The notes: generated from the letters alone by a model not told the origin. DNA of 50,052 nucleotides from CAZTDU01 sp964617355 (GCA_964617355.1 CAZTXP010000141.1:1-50052), one strand, 5' to 3'. Positions 32,963 to 43,009 are shown, counted from the stretch's first letter. Made by a program: numbers and translations.

Positions 32963-34609
32963 ATGCATTGCCCGAAATTGCTCGCCGGCGCCCTCGCCGC
33001 CACCGCGGCCTTCGCGCTGCCGACCGCTGCGCTCGCGCAGTCGACGCTGCGCATCGCCATGACCGCGGCCGACATCCCGCGCACCCTCGGCCAGCCCGAC
33101 CAGGGCTTCGAGGGCAACCGCTTCACCGGCATCCCGATGTACGACGCGCTGACGCACTGGGACCTGTCGAAGAAGGACGAGGCGAGCGTGCTGATCCCGG
33201 GCCTCGCGCTGTCGTGGGCGGTGGACGCGAAGGACAAGACCAAGTGGGTGTTCAAGCTACGCCCCGGCGTGAAGTTCCATGACGGCTCGGCGTTCAACGC
33301 CGACGCGGTGGTGTGGAACGTGCGCAAGGTGCTCGATAAATCGGCGCCGCACTTCGACCCCTCGCAGGTCGGCGTCACGGCCTCGCGCATGCCGACCCTG
33401 CGCAGCGCGCGCAAGATCGACGACCTCACGGTCGAGCTGACCACCGCCGAGCCGGACTCGTTCCTGCCGATCAACCTCACCAACCTCTTCATGGCCTCGC
33501 CGGCGCACTGGGATGCGAAGCTCAAGGCCGTACCGGCGAGCGTGACCAGCGCCGAGGAACGCGCCAAGCAGGCGTGGACGGCGTTCGCCTCCGACGCCTC
33601 GGGCTCGGGCCCGTTCCGCATGACGCGCTTCGTGCCGCGCGAGCGGCTCGAGCTCGCCGCCAACAAGGGCTACTGGGATCCGAAGCGCACGCCGAAGATC
33701 GACCGCGTGGTGCTGCTGCCGATGCCCGAGGCGAACGCGCGCACCGCGGCGCTGCTCGGCGGGCAGGTGGACTGGATCGAGGCGCCGGCGCCGGATGCCG
33801 TGCCGCAGATCCAGAACCGCGGCTTCACCATCTACTTCAACCCGCAGCCGCACGTGTGGCCGTGGCAGTTCTCGTTCGCCGAGGGCTCGCCGTGGCTCGA
33901 CAAGAAGGTGCGCTACGCGGCCAACCTTTGCGTCGACCGCGCGGGCCTCCTGAAGCTGCTGGGCGGCATGATGGGCGTGCCCAAGGGCACCGTGCCGCCG
34001 GGCCACCCGTGGTGGGGCAACCCGAAGTTCGACATCAAGTATGACCCGGCCGCGGCGCAGGCGCTGATGAAGGAAGCGGGCTTCTCGGCGCAGAAGCCGG
34101 TGAAGGTGAAGGTGCAGATCTCCGCCTCGGGCTCCGGCCAGATGCAGCCGCTGCCGATGAACGAGTTCGTGCAGCAGTCGCTGAAGCAGTGCTACTTCGA
34201 CGTCGCCTTCGACGTCATCGAGTGGAACACCCTCTTCAACAACTGGAGGAAGGGCGCGAAGGATCCCTCCGCGAACGGCGCGCACGCCACCAACGTGAGC
34301 TTCGCCGCGATGGATCCGTTCTTCGCCATGGTGCGCTTCTCGAGCACCAAGGCCTTCCCGCCGGTGTCGAACAACTGGGGCTACTACGGCAATGCCGAGA
34401 TCGACAAGATCATCGCCGAGGCGCGCGGCTCGTTCGAGGCCAAGGCGCGCGACGCGGCGCTCGCCAGGCTGCACGCCCGCATCGTCGAGGACGCGGCGTT
34501 CCTGTGGATTGCGCACGACGTCGGCCCGCGCGCCATGAGCCCGAAGGTCAAGGGCGTGGTGCAGCCCAAGAGCTGGTTCATCGACATCGCCACGATGTCG
34601 ATGCAGTGA
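32963..34609 (+). CDS. ABC transporter substrate-binding protein, dipeptide/oligopeptide family (SBP_bac_5)
   Basis: Periplasmic binding protein of 548 residues. A signal peptide ends ALAQ at residue 26. The family layout is clear: an N-terminal strand (STLRIAMTAADIPRTL), the lid motif TKWVFKLRPGVKFHDGS at about 90-107, SGPFRMTRFVPRERLEL mid-protein, and the C-terminal helical end. GGAGGA lies 7 bases before the ATG at 32963. Members carry peptides, nickel, glutathione or opines. The neighbours here (racemase, amidase, carbamoylase) point to a modified amino acid or amide. Confidence 0.93.
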   Translation: MHCPKLLAGALAATAAFALPTAALAQSTLRIAMTAADIPRTLGQPDQGFEGNRFTGIPMYDALTHWDLSKKDEASVLIPGLALSWAVDAKDKTKWVFKLRPGVKFHDGSAFNADAVVWNVRKVLDKSAPHFDPSQVGVTASRMPTLRSARKIDDLTVELTTAEPDSFLPINLTNLFMASPAHWDAKLKAVPASVTSAEERAKQAWTAFASDASGSGPFRMTRFVPRERLELAANKGYWDPKRTPKIDRVVLLPMPEANARTAALLGGQVDWIEAPAPDAVPQIQNRGFTIYFNPQPHVWPWQFSFAEGSPWLDKKVRYAANLCVDRAGLLKLLGGMMGVPKGTVPPGHPWWGNPKFDIKYDPAAAQALMKEAGFSAQKPVKVKVQISASGSGQMQPLPMNEFVQQSLKQCYFDVAFDVIEWNTLFNNWRKGAKDPSANGAHATNVSFAAMDPFFAMVRFSSTKAFPPVSNNWGYYGNAEIDKIIAEARGSFEAKARDAALARLHARIVEDAAFLWIAHDVGPRAMSPKVKGVVQPKSWFIDIATMSMQ

Positions 34610-34624
34610 ACTGACGCAGTCCCT

Positions 34625-34658
34625 CGAGGCGGGCGCCGCGCGAGCGGCGCCCGCCTCG
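34625..34658 (+). promoter_or_regulatory. 15-bp perfect hairpin with GNRA loop between binding protein and permease genes
   Basis: CGAGGCGGGCGCCGC and its exact complement enclose the tetraloop GCGA. CGTTTCCC follows. It lies 15 bases after the binding-protein stop. Such stem-loops typically protect the abundant binding-protein mRNA and reduce read-through into the permease genes. Confidence 0.65.
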
Positions 34659-34674
34659 CGTTTCCCGGTCCTCG

Positions 34675-35628
34675 ATGCTGAACTACCTCTTTCGCCGCGT
34701 CGTCTATACATTGCCGATCCTGCTCGGCGTGGCGCTGCTGTGCTTCGCGCTCGTGCACCTCGCGCCGGGCGACCCGCTGATCTCGGTGCTGCCGCCCGAC
34801 GCCTCGGCCGAACTGCAGAAGCAGCTCACCGCGCTGTACGGCTTCGACAAGAGCTACCCCGAGCAGTTCGCGCGCTGGATCCTGCGCGCGGTGCAGGGCG
34901 ACCTCGGCACCTCGATCGCCACCAACCGCCCGGTGCTCGCCGAGGTATCGAAAGCGGTCGGCAATACGCTGATGCTGGCGGTCTTCGCGACCGGCATCGG
35001 CTTCTTCTTCGGCTGCCTCTTCGGCTTCGTCGCGGGGTACTTCCGCGATTCGTGGGTGGACAAGGCGGCGTCGCTCCTTGCCGTGCTCGGCGTCTCGGTG
35101 CCGCACTACTGGCTCGGCATGGTGCTGGTGATCATCTTCTCGTCGCAGCTCGGCTGGCTGCCCGCCACCGGCGCCGGGCCCGGCGGCTCTGCCGACTGGA
35201 AGTGGAACTGGGAGCACGTGCAGCACCTCGTGCTGCCTGCGGTGACGATGAGCGTGATCCCGATGGGCATCATCGCGCGCACGGTGCGCGCGCTGGTGGC
35301 CGAGATCCTCGCGCAGGAGTTCGTCGTCGGCCTGCGCGCCAAGGGGCTCACGGACCTCGGCGTGTTCCTGCACGTGGTGAAGAACTGCGCGCCAACGGCG
35401 CTGGCGGTGATGGGCCTGCAGCTCGGCTACCTGCTCGGCGGCTCGATCCTGATCGAGACCGTGTTCTCGTGGCCCGGCACCGGGTTCCTGCTGAACAGCG
35501 CGATCTTCCAGCGCGACCTACCGCTGCTGCAGGGCACGATCCTCGTGCTGGCGCTCTTCTTCGTCGTGCTCAACCTCGCGGTGGACGTGGTGCAGACCGC
35601 GCTCGACCCGCGCATCCAGCGCGCCTGA
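34675..35628 (+). CDS. Dipeptide-type ABC transporter permease (DppB-like)
   Basis: Inner-membrane protein of 317 residues, first permease of the importer. It opens with the DppB signature MLNYLFRRVVYTLPILLGVALL and LAPGDP, has about six membrane helices, and carries the EAA loop LVAEILAQEFVVGLRAKGL at about residues 205-225. The start follows the hairpin and a weak ribosome-binding site. It is followed 4 bases later by the second permease. Confidence 0.95.
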   Translation: MLNYLFRRVVYTLPILLGVALLCFALVHLAPGDPLISVLPPDASAELQKQLTALYGFDKSYPEQFARWILRAVQGDLGTSIATNRPVLAEVSKAVGNTLMLAVFATGIGFFFGCLFGFVAGYFRDSWVDKAASLLAVLGVSVPHYWLGMVLVIIFSSQLGWLPATGAGPGGSADWKWNWEHVQHLVLPAVTMSVIPMGIIARTVRALVAEILAQEFVVGLRAKGLTDLGVFLHVVKNCAPTALAVMGLQLGYLLGGSILIETVFSWPGTGFLLNSAIFQRDLPLLQGTILVLALFFVVLNLAVDVVQTALDPRIQRA

Positions 35629-35632
35629 CCCG

Positions 35633-36528
35633 GTGAACATCCCCGTCGACGCGTCGAAGGTGCCCGCGAATTCGCCAGAGGCGTTCGAGCGCTCGCCCGG
35701 CTACTGGGCGACGGTGCTGCGGCGCTTCCTCGCCGACAAGGTGGCGATCGGCGCCTCGCTCGTGGTGCTGCTGCTCGTCGCGATGGCGATCCTCGGCGAC
35801 CTCGTCGCGCCGGCCGACCCGCTCAAGTCGTCGATCCTGTCGCGCCTGAAGCCGATCGGCACCGAGGGCTTCCCGCTCGGCACCGACGAGCTCGGCCGCG
35901 ACATGCTGTCGCGCCTGATCGTCGGCGCGCGGCTGTCGCTCTTCATGGGCATCACGCCGGTGGCCTGCGCGTTCGTGGTCGGCGCGGCGATCGGCATCCT
36001 CGCGGGCTACGCGGGCGGGCGCCTCAACACCGTGATCATGCGCACCATCGACGTGTTCTACGCCTTCCCGTCGGTGCTGCTCGCGATCGCGCTCTCGGGC
36101 GCGCTCGGCGCCGGCATCTTCAACGCGCTGCTGTCGCTGACCATCGTGTTCGTGCCGCCGATCGCGCGCGTCGCCGAGGCCGTGACCACGCAGGTGCGCG
36201 GGCGCGACTACGTCGAGGCCGCGCGCGCCTCGGGAGCCGGGCCGCTCACCATCGTGCGCGTGCACGTGCTGGGCAACGTGCTCGGGCCGATCTTCGTCTA
36301 TGCGACGAGCCTCATCGCGGTGTCGATGATCCTCGCCTCGGGCCTGTCGTTCCTCGGCCTCGGCGTGAAGCCGCCCGAGCCCGAGTGGGGCCTGATGCTC
36401 AACACGCTTCGCACCGCGATCTACACGCAGCCGTGGATCGCGGCCCTTCCGGGCGTGATGATCTTCGTCACCTCGATCTCGTTCAACGTGCTGTCCGACG
36501 GGCTGCGCTCGGCGATGGACGTGAAGAC

Positions 36529-36532
<4 letters not shown>
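35633..36532 (+). CDS. Dipeptide-type ABC transporter permease (DppC-like)
   Basis: Inner-membrane protein of 299 residues. It has the DppC pattern: an N-terminal cytoplasmic stretch, a helix around AIGASLVVLLLVAMAILGD, then LGTDELGRDMLSRLIVGARLSL, and the EAA loop VRGRDYVEAARASGAGPLTIV. The start is a GTG at 35633. Its stop overlaps the ATPase start as ATGA. It forms a heterodimer with the DppB-like protein. Confidence 0.94.
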
Positions 36533-37527
<995 letters not shown>

Positions 37528-38502
37528 ATGGCCGGCGACGCGCTCGTCACGATCCGCGACCTGCACGTGACCTTCACGGGCGGCCGCGCGCCGGTGCGCG
37601 CGGTGAATGGCGTCGACCTCGATGTCGCGCGCGGCGAGGCGGTGGCGCTGATCGGCGAGTCGGGCTCCGGCAAGAGCGTGACGCTGAGGTCGCTCTTGCG
37701 CCTGCACGCGCCGCGCCGCTCGACGATGACCGGCTCGATCTCGGTCGCCGGCACCGACGTGCTCGCGCTCGGCGCCTCGGCGCTGGCGAAGTACCGCGGC
37801 GGCACGGTGTCGATGATCTTCCAGGAGCCGCTGCTCGCGCTCGACCCGGTGTACACGGTGGGCGCGCAGATCGTCGAATCCATCCGCCGCCACGAGAACG
37901 CGTCGAAGGCCGAGGCCAGGCGGCGCGCGCTGGAACTCTTCGAGCGCGTGCGCATCCCGAGCCCGGAGCGGCGGCTCGACGCCTACCCGCACGAGATGAG
38001 CGGCGGCATGCGCCAGCGCGCGATGATCGCGCTCGCGCTCGCGTGCCGGCCGCAGGTGCTGCTGGCCGACGAGCCGACCACCGCGCTCGACGCCACGGTG
38101 CAGATCCAGATCCTGCTGCTCCTGCGCGAGCTGCAGCGCGAGCTCGGCCTTGCGATCGTCTTCGTCACGCACGACATCGGCGCCGCGATCGAGATCGCCG
38201 ACCGCATCGCGGTGATGTACGCCGGGCGGATCGTCGAGGAAGGCCCGTCGCGCACCCTGATCCGCGAACCGGCGCACCCGTACACGGTCGCGCTGCTGAA
38301 GGGCCGCGCGCACGGCTCGATGCAGAAGGGCGAGCGCCTCGAGACCATCGCCGGCTCTCCGCCCGACCTCGCGGCGCTGCCGCCGGGCTGCGCGTTCGCC
38401 GAGCGCTGCCCGCGCGCCGAAGACGACTGTCGCGCGACCCAGCCCGAACCGGTGCGCCTCGCGCCCGACCACGCGGCGCGCTGCCTGCGCATCGCGCGCT
38501 GA
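37528..38502 (+). CDS. Dipeptide-type ABC transporter ATP-binding protein (DppD-like)
   Basis: ATPase of 324 residues, starting on the base after the stop of its partner. Walker A is GESGSGKSV, the signature MSGGMRQR (typical of DppD/OppD), Walker B VLLADEPTTALD and the switch FVTHDIGA. The C-terminal CAFAERCPRAEDDC segment again carries the cysteines of the family extension. With the two permeases and the binding protein it completes the importer. Confidence 0.95.
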   Translation: MAGDALVTIRDLHVTFTGGRAPVRAVNGVDLDVARGEAVALIGESGSGKSVTLRSLLRLHAPRRSTMTGSISVAGTDVLALGASALAKYRGGTVSMIFQEPLLALDPVYTVGAQIVESIRRHENASKAEARRRALELFERVRIPSPERRLDAYPHEMSGGMRQRAMIALALACRPQVLLADEPTTALDATVQIQILLLLRELQRELGLAIVFVTHDIGAAIEIADRIAVMYAGRIVEEGPSRTLIREPAHPYTVALLKGRAHGSMQKGERLETIAGSPPDLAALPPGCAFAERCPRAEDDCRATQPEPVRLAPDHAARCLRIAR

Positions 38503-38507
38503 GCCGC

Positions 38508-39242
38508 GTGCCGGTCATCCTCGCGATCAACCCGAATACCACCGAGGCGGTCACCGCCCGCGTCGGCGAGAACCTGCGTACCACGGCACCCGGCGTGGAC
38601 TGGCGCCTCGCCACCGGCGCGTTCGGCGCCCGCTACGTGGTGAGCGAAGCCGCCTATGCGATCGCCTCGCACGCCACGCTCGCGGCCTGGGCGGAGCACG
38701 CCAATGGCGTGCACGCGGTGCTGCTGGCCTGCTTCGGCGACCCGGGCCTTTTCGCGCTGCGCGAATTGAGCGACGCGCCCGTCGTGGGACTCGCCGAGGC
38801 CGCGATGCGCGCCGCCATCGAGGCCGGGCCGCGCTACTCGATCGTCACCGGCGGCGCGCGCTGGCGCGCGATGCTCGCACGCCATGCGCAAGCGCTCGGC
38901 CTCGGCGAGACGCTGGCGAGCGTGCGCACGACGACGATCACCGGCGCCCATGCGGCCGCCGATCCGGCGAAGGCCGTCGCCGCGCTCGCCGCCGAGTGCC
39001 GCGCGGCGCGCGAGGAGGACGGCGCGCAGGCGGTGATCCTCGGCGGCGCCGGATTCGCCGGCCTCGGCGCGCGCGTCGCGCAAGCCGCCGGCCTCGCGGT
39101 GATCGACAGCGTGGAAGCCGGCGCGCGCGCCGCGGAAGCGCTCGCGCGCGGCGCCGCGCGCCCGTATGCTCGCGAGCGCGGCGCCGAAGCCACGCCATCC
39201 ACAGGACTGGAGGCCGCGCTCGCGGCCCGGCTGTTCGACTGA
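38508..39242 (+). CDS. Asp/Glu/hydantoin racemase family protein with one catalytic Cys missing
   Basis: A 244-residue protein of the Asp/Glu racemase superfamily, nearest to hydantoin racemases. The opening VILAINPNTTEAVT is typical. The first catalytic cysteine is C75 (LLACFGDPG). The second, expected in a LGCAG motif, is replaced by Gly180 (VILGGAGFAGL). Two-base racemisation should therefore fail, leaving a one-base epimerase, a decarboxylase-like activity or simple binding. The start is GTG at 38508, 6 bases after the ATPase stop. The operon context (importer, amidase) fits hydantoin or amide use. Confidence 0.83.
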   Translation: MPVILAINPNTTEAVTARVGENLRTTAPGVDWRLATGAFGARYVVSEAAYAIASHATLAAWAEHANGVHAVLLACFGDPGLFALRELSDAPVVGLAEAAMRAAIEAGPRYSIVTGGARWRAMLARHAQALGLGETLASVRTTTITGAHAAADPAKAVAALAAECRAAREEDGAQAVILGGAGFAGLGARVAQAAGLAVIDSVEAGARAAEALARGAARPYARERGAEATPSTGLEAALAARLFD

Positions 39243-39262
39243 CCCCCAGGGAGGAAGCACCG

Positions 39263-39460
39263 ATGACTCGCACCGTGACGCCGGAGAACGCTGGCGCGAT
39301 CGTGGAAGCACAGGGCGTGAAGATCACGCCGCAGGGCGCGGCGGATGCCGCGAAATTCGCCGAACTGGTGCTGGGCAACTCGGCGAAGGCCTTCGCCACG
39401 CTCGCGTTCGAGGACGAGCCCTCGGGCTACACCGCCGCCAAGCTGCGCCACGCGCCCTGA
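39263..39460 (+). CDS. AtzG-like small subunit/partner protein
   Basis: A 65-residue acidic protein starting at an ATG with GAGGAAG 7 bases upstream. It sits immediately before the AtzE-like amidase. A C-terminal pattern (KFAELVLGNSAKAFATLAFEDEP) recalls AtzG-type proteins, which bind and stabilise the AtzE amidase in cyanuric-acid (biuret/carboxybiuret) breakdown. The identification rests on size, position and weak motif similarity. Partnership with the next gene is the inference I hold most firmly. Confidence 0.6.
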   Translation: MTRTVTPENAGAIVEAQGVKITPQGAADAAKFAELVLGNSAKAFATLAFEDEPSGYTAAKLRHAP

Positions 39461-39473
39461 GCCGGAGACGACG

Positions 39474-40889
39474 ATGAACGACCCGCAGATCCTCGAACTC
39501 TCCGCCGCCGGCCTCGCCGCGGCGATCCGCGAGAAAAAGGTGACCGCAGTGCGCGCGATGGAAGCCACGCTCGCGCGCGCGCAAGCGGTGCAGCCGAAGC
39601 TCAACTGCTTCATCCGCATCGATGCCGAGCTCGCGCTCGAGGCCGCGCGCCTCGCCGACCGCGACCTCGCGCGCGGCCACCTGCGCGGGCCGCTGCACGG
39701 CGTGCCGATGGCGCACAAGGACATGTACTACCGAAAGGGCGTGTCCTCGAGCTACGGCGGCAAGGTCGGGCAGGACCGGCCGGCCGCGTCTACGGCGGTG
39801 GCGCTCGAGCGCCTCGATGCTGCGGGCTCGATCCAGTTCGGCGTGCTGAACATGGCGGAGTGCGCGTTCGGGCCGACCGGCCACAACTACCACTTCGGCC
39901 ACTGCCGCAACGCGTGGAACCCGGCCTACATCACCGGTGGCTCGTCCTCCGGCTCGGGCAGCGCGGTCGCGGCGCGCGCGACCTACGCCGCGCTCGGCTC
40001 GGATACCGGCGGTTCGATCCGATTGCCGGCGACCTTCTGCGGCACCTCGGGCATCAAGCCCACCTACGGGCGCGTGCCGCGCGCCGGCGCGATGCCGCTG
40101 TCGTTCACGATGGACACCGTCGGCCCGCTCGCGCGCACGGTGGAAGATTGCGCGCTGATCACGGGCGTGCTCGCCGGCGCCGACCCGCGCGATCCGGTGT
40201 GCGATGCGCGCGCGGTGCCCGACTACCTCGCGCAGCTCGGACGCCCGGTGCAGGGCCTCGCGATCGGGCGCCCGAAGCACTATTTCTACGATGGCTGCGA
40301 TCCCGAGATCGTCGCGCTGATGGACGCCTCGCTCGAGGCGTTCGCCAGGCTCGGCGCGAAGATCGTCGACGTCGACCTGCCGGACGTGGACGCTTGGAAC
40401 GCGGCGGCGACCATGATCATTTCGGCCGAGGCCGCGGCGCTGCACGGCAACTGGATGCGCACGCGCCCCCAGGACTACTCGCCGCAAGTGCGCGCACGCC
40501 TGGAAGCGGGGCTCGCGGTCCCCGCGACCTCGTACATCGACAGCCTGCGCCTGCGCGGCCGCGCGCTTGCCGAGTTCTGCGAGCGCGTGTTCTCGAAGGT
40601 CGACGTGCTGCACGCGCCGGTGGTCGGCCTGCAAACCCCGACCATCGAGGAGTCCGACGTCGGCGGCGGCCCGAAGATGGCGGCGATGCTCGCGCAGGTG
40701 ACGCGCCTGACGCGCCCCGGGAACTTCCTCGGCGTGCCGGCGTTGTCGGTGCAAGCCGGCTTCCTGAAGAGCGGCCTGCCGGTCGGCATGCAGTTGCTCG
40801 GTCGCCCGTTCGACGAGGCAACGCTGTTCGCGCTGGGGCACGCCTATCAGGGCGCGACCCCGCACCACCAGCGCGCGCCCGCCGGCTGA
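39474..40889 (+). CDS. Amidase-signature hydrolase (AtzE-like)
   Basis: Amidase-signature enzyme of 471 residues. The catalytic triad is visible: Lys82 (MAHKDMYY), the cis-Ser at about S157 in GGSSSGSGSAVAA, and nucleophile Ser181 in SDTGGSIRLPA. These enzymes hydrolyse carboxamides; GatA, AtzE, urea-amidolyase-linked AtzF and allophanate hydrolases are relatives. There is no C-terminal allophanate-hydrolase domain. The small gene just before it is the possible AtzG-like partner, with 13 bases between. The start ATG has GGAGA upstream. A role in releasing ammonia from the imported compound is likely. Confidence 0.88.
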   Translation: MNDPQILELSAAGLAAAIREKKVTAVRAMEATLARAQAVQPKLNCFIRIDAELALEAARLADRDLARGHLRGPLHGVPMAHKDMYYRKGVSSSYGGKVGQDRPAASTAVALERLDAAGSIQFGVLNMAECAFGPTGHNYHFGHCRNAWNPAYITGGSSSGSGSAVAARATYAALGSDTGGSIRLPATFCGTSGIKPTYGRVPRAGAMPLSFTMDTVGPLARTVEDCALITGVLAGADPRDPVCDARAVPDYLAQLGRPVQGLAIGRPKHYFYDGCDPEIVALMDASLEAFARLGAKIVDVDLPDVDAWNAAATMIISAEAAALHGNWMRTRPQDYSPQVRARLEAGLAVPATSYIDSLRLRGRALAEFCERVFSKVDVLHAPVVGLQTPTIEESDVGGGPKMAAMLAQVTRLTRPGNFLGVPALSVQAGFLKSGLPVGMQLLGRPFDEATLFALGHAYQGATPHHQRAPAG

Positions 40890-40970
40890 CAGGGAACCCG
40901 CACACCCGTCAGGTGCGAGACAGGAGCCGCCGGTAGCATTCACGCTGTCCAGTCCGGCCGGGAGGGGCCG

Positions 40971-42167
40971 ATGCCGTCGAAGACAGTGTTCGTGACCGGG
41001 ACCACCGGTCACTACGGAGCGGCTTTCGCCGTCGCGGCCACGCAACGCCATCCCGCGTCGCGCTTCGTCACGCTGGTGCGCGCGGACGATGAAGCACACG
41101 CCCGCGTGCGCCTCGCCGCGAAGTGGGAACGCCTCGTCGGACGGGACACGGCGCTTCGACTGCTGGACCGGTGGGACGTCATCCCGGGCGAGTTGTCGCA
41201 ATTGCCGACGCTCGGCAATGGCGTCCTGGACGACGCGACGCACGTGGTGCACTTCGCCGCGAACACCTCGTTCGTCGAGAAGAAGACCGTGTGGCGCACC
41301 AACCTCGAGGGCACCCTCGCGCTGGCGACCCGGCTGCGGCGCGCGCGGCGACTGGAACGCTTCGTCTACACCGGCACCGCGATGATCTGCGGGCGCCGGG
41401 CACCGGGCGTGGTGCACGAGGACGAATCGCCGAACGAACGCGCCGACCACGTCGCGCAATACACGGCGTCGAAGGCAGCCACCGAGCAGGCCCTGGCCGC
41501 GCAGTTCCCGGAACTCCCGCTGGTCGTGGTGCGGCCGTCGATCCTCGCCGGCGACACGCGCACTGGCTGCAGCAGCACCTCCAGCATCTTCTGGGCGATC
41601 CGCGCCTCGCACGAGATCGGCCTCGTGCCGCGCGCGCTCGACTGCGGCATCGACATCGCGCCTTTCGACTGGGCCGCGGACGCGATGGTGCACCTCGCGT
41701 TCAAGCCCGGACTGAAGCATCGCCGCTACCATGTGTCGGCGGGCCCGGAGCGCCGCTCGCGATTCATGGACGTGGGCCGCGCGTTCGCGGCGCTCGACGG
41801 CTGCGACGTCGACGCCCGCTACCGGCCGCTGCCGCGCCTGGACACCGCGCTGCTGAAGCAGCGCTTCTTCGAGACCTACGCGCGCACGCCGATGTCGATC
41901 GCCATGTACCGCGGGCTGAAGCGCTACTTCGACTTCAGCGTGCTCGACCTCGCCTTCGACTCCGGCCGCCTGCGCGAAGAGGGCTTCACGCGCCCGGCGC
42001 CGCGGCTGGACGAATACCTCCCCGCCTGCCTCGCGCAGCCAGGCGGCCTGTCGACGCTCGAGATGTTCGAGGACGACGTCGACCAGTTCGACCGCGTGGC
42101 CTGCGCCCCCGACCCCGTCGTCGCGCGTCGCGAGGCCGGGCTTGCCGCCGAGACCCTCGCCGCCTGA
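40971..42167 (+). CDS. NAD(P)-dependent reductase, extended SDR (male-sterility / thioester-reductase-like)
   Basis: A 398-residue extended SDR. The nucleotide motif is TGTTGHYG (9-16), the active-site Thr/Ser region FVYTGTAMICG, and the catalytic YTASK. The N-terminal region resembles thioester reductase and fatty-acyl reductase domains (the VVHFAANTSFVEKKTVWRTNLEGT pattern). The C-terminal 110 residues (FFETYARTPMSIAMYRGLKRYFD onward) resemble the tail of fatty-acyl-CoA reductases. A lipid-type aldehyde or acyl-thioester substrate is thus possible. Its stop overlaps the SMR start (TGATG). Confidence 0.8.
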   Translation: MPSKTVFVTGTTGHYGAAFAVAATQRHPASRFVTLVRADDEAHARVRLAAKWERLVGRDTALRLLDRWDVIPGELSQLPTLGNGVLDDATHVVHFAANTSFVEKKTVWRTNLEGTLALATRLRRARRLERFVYTGTAMICGRRAPGVVHEDESPNERADHVAQYTASKAATEQALAAQFPELPLVVVRPSILAGDTRTGCSSTSSIFWAIRASHEIGLVPRALDCGIDIAPFDWAADAMVHLAFKPGLKHRRYHVSAGPERRSRFMDVGRAFAALDGCDVDARYRPLPRLDTALLKQRFFETYARTPMSIAMYRGLKRYFDFSVLDLAFDSGRLREEGFTRPAPRLDEYLPACLAQPGGLSTLEMFEDDVDQFDRVACAPDPVVARREAGLAAETLAA

Positions 42168-42514
42168 TGGCCGCGGAGCGCCGCATGGTCTTCGTCCTGC
42201 TCGCCGTCGCGATCGTAAGCGAAGTGATCGCGACGCTGCTGCTCAAGGCCTCCGCCGGCTGGGTGAAGTGGTGGTTCGGCGCCGCCTCGGTGTTCTTCTA
42301 CGCCATCGCCGGCGCACTGCTCGGCCTGGTGCTGAAGGAAATGTCGGTCGGGCTCGCGTACGCCATCTGGGCCGGCGCGGGCATCGCGCTCGTCTGCGTC
42401 GCCTCGGTGTTCCTCTGGCAGCAGCGCTTCGACGTCGCGGCGATCGCCGGCGTCACGCTGATCGTGGCGGGCGTGGCGTTGATCACGCTGAAATCCAGCG
42501 TGGTGATCCAGTAG
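42167..42514 (+). CDS. Small multidrug resistance (SMR) family membrane protein
   Basis: A 115-residue, four-helix membrane protein. The essential Glu of the EmrE family is E19 (AIVSEVIATLLLKASAGW); EmrE itself has E14. The loop and helix patterns of helices 2-4 (KEMSVGLAYAIWAGAGIALV, VIVAGVALITL) also match. It should export cationic compounds by proton antiport as a dimer. The nearby polyamine-related genes make spermidine export (MdtJI-like) a possible role, but only one SMR gene is present. Met7 is an alternative start. Confidence 0.88.
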   Translation: MAAERRMVFVLLAVAIVSEVIATLLLKASAGWVKWWFGAASVFFYAIAGALLGLVLKEMSVGLAYAIWAGAGIALVCVASVFLWQQRFDVAAIAGVTLIVAGVALITLKSSVVIQ

Positions 42515-42553
42515 GGGCCCTGCTAGACTCCCCCTCGTATCAGGGGGGTCTTG

Positions 42554-43009
42554 ATGTCGACGACGATACTCGACCGCCGAAAGGCGATCCGAAAGCGCAG
42601 CGCGGCCATCACGCTGGTGCTCGCCGGCGGCCTCGCCGGCTGCAGCGGCGAGCCGATCCCGCAGCGCGACGCCTACCGCAGCCTGGCGGACTGCCAGCGG
42701 GACTGGAGCGGCGCGTCGCAGTGCTCGCCAGTGCGCGACAACCGCTACGCGTCGAGCTACTACTACGGCCCTTCCTACTTCGGCTCGCGCTACCCCGACG
42801 GCCGACCCAAGCCCAGCCCGAACGCGATGGACGTCGTCGACCTGCCCAAGGGCACGCAGGTGGCCTCGAGCTCGACGCGCACCAGCTCCACCACGTCGGG
42901 CTTGCACAGCAGTTCCTCGAGCTCCAGCAGCAGCTCGTCATCCAGCAGCTCCAGCGCGCGCTCGGGATTCGGCAGCACCGCGTCGGCGCACGGTTCGTCG
43001 AGCAGCTGA
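42554..43009 (+). CDS. Lipoprotein of the DUF1190 (YgiB) type with a poly-serine tail
   Basis: A 151-residue lipoprotein. The N-terminal positive region is followed by the lipobox LAGC with Cys30 lipidated. Residues 35-80 have the YgiB-like Cys/Trp pattern (DCQRDW, QCSPV) and aromatic repeats (YYYGPSYFGSRYPDG). The C-terminus carries 16 serines in a row written with five different codons. It lies 7 bases before the YgiC-like ligase, as in E. coli ygiBC. Its role is unknown. The ATG at 42554 has GGGGGG upstream; TTG at 42551 is possible but less likely. Confidence 0.72.
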   Translation: MSTTILDRRKAIRKRSAAITLVLAGGLAGCSGEPIPQRDAYRSLADCQRDWSGASQCSPVRDNRYASSYYYGPSYFGSRYPDGRPKPSPNAMDVVDLPKGTQVASSSTRTSSTTSGLHSSSSSSSSSSSSSSSSARSGFGSTASAHGSSSS

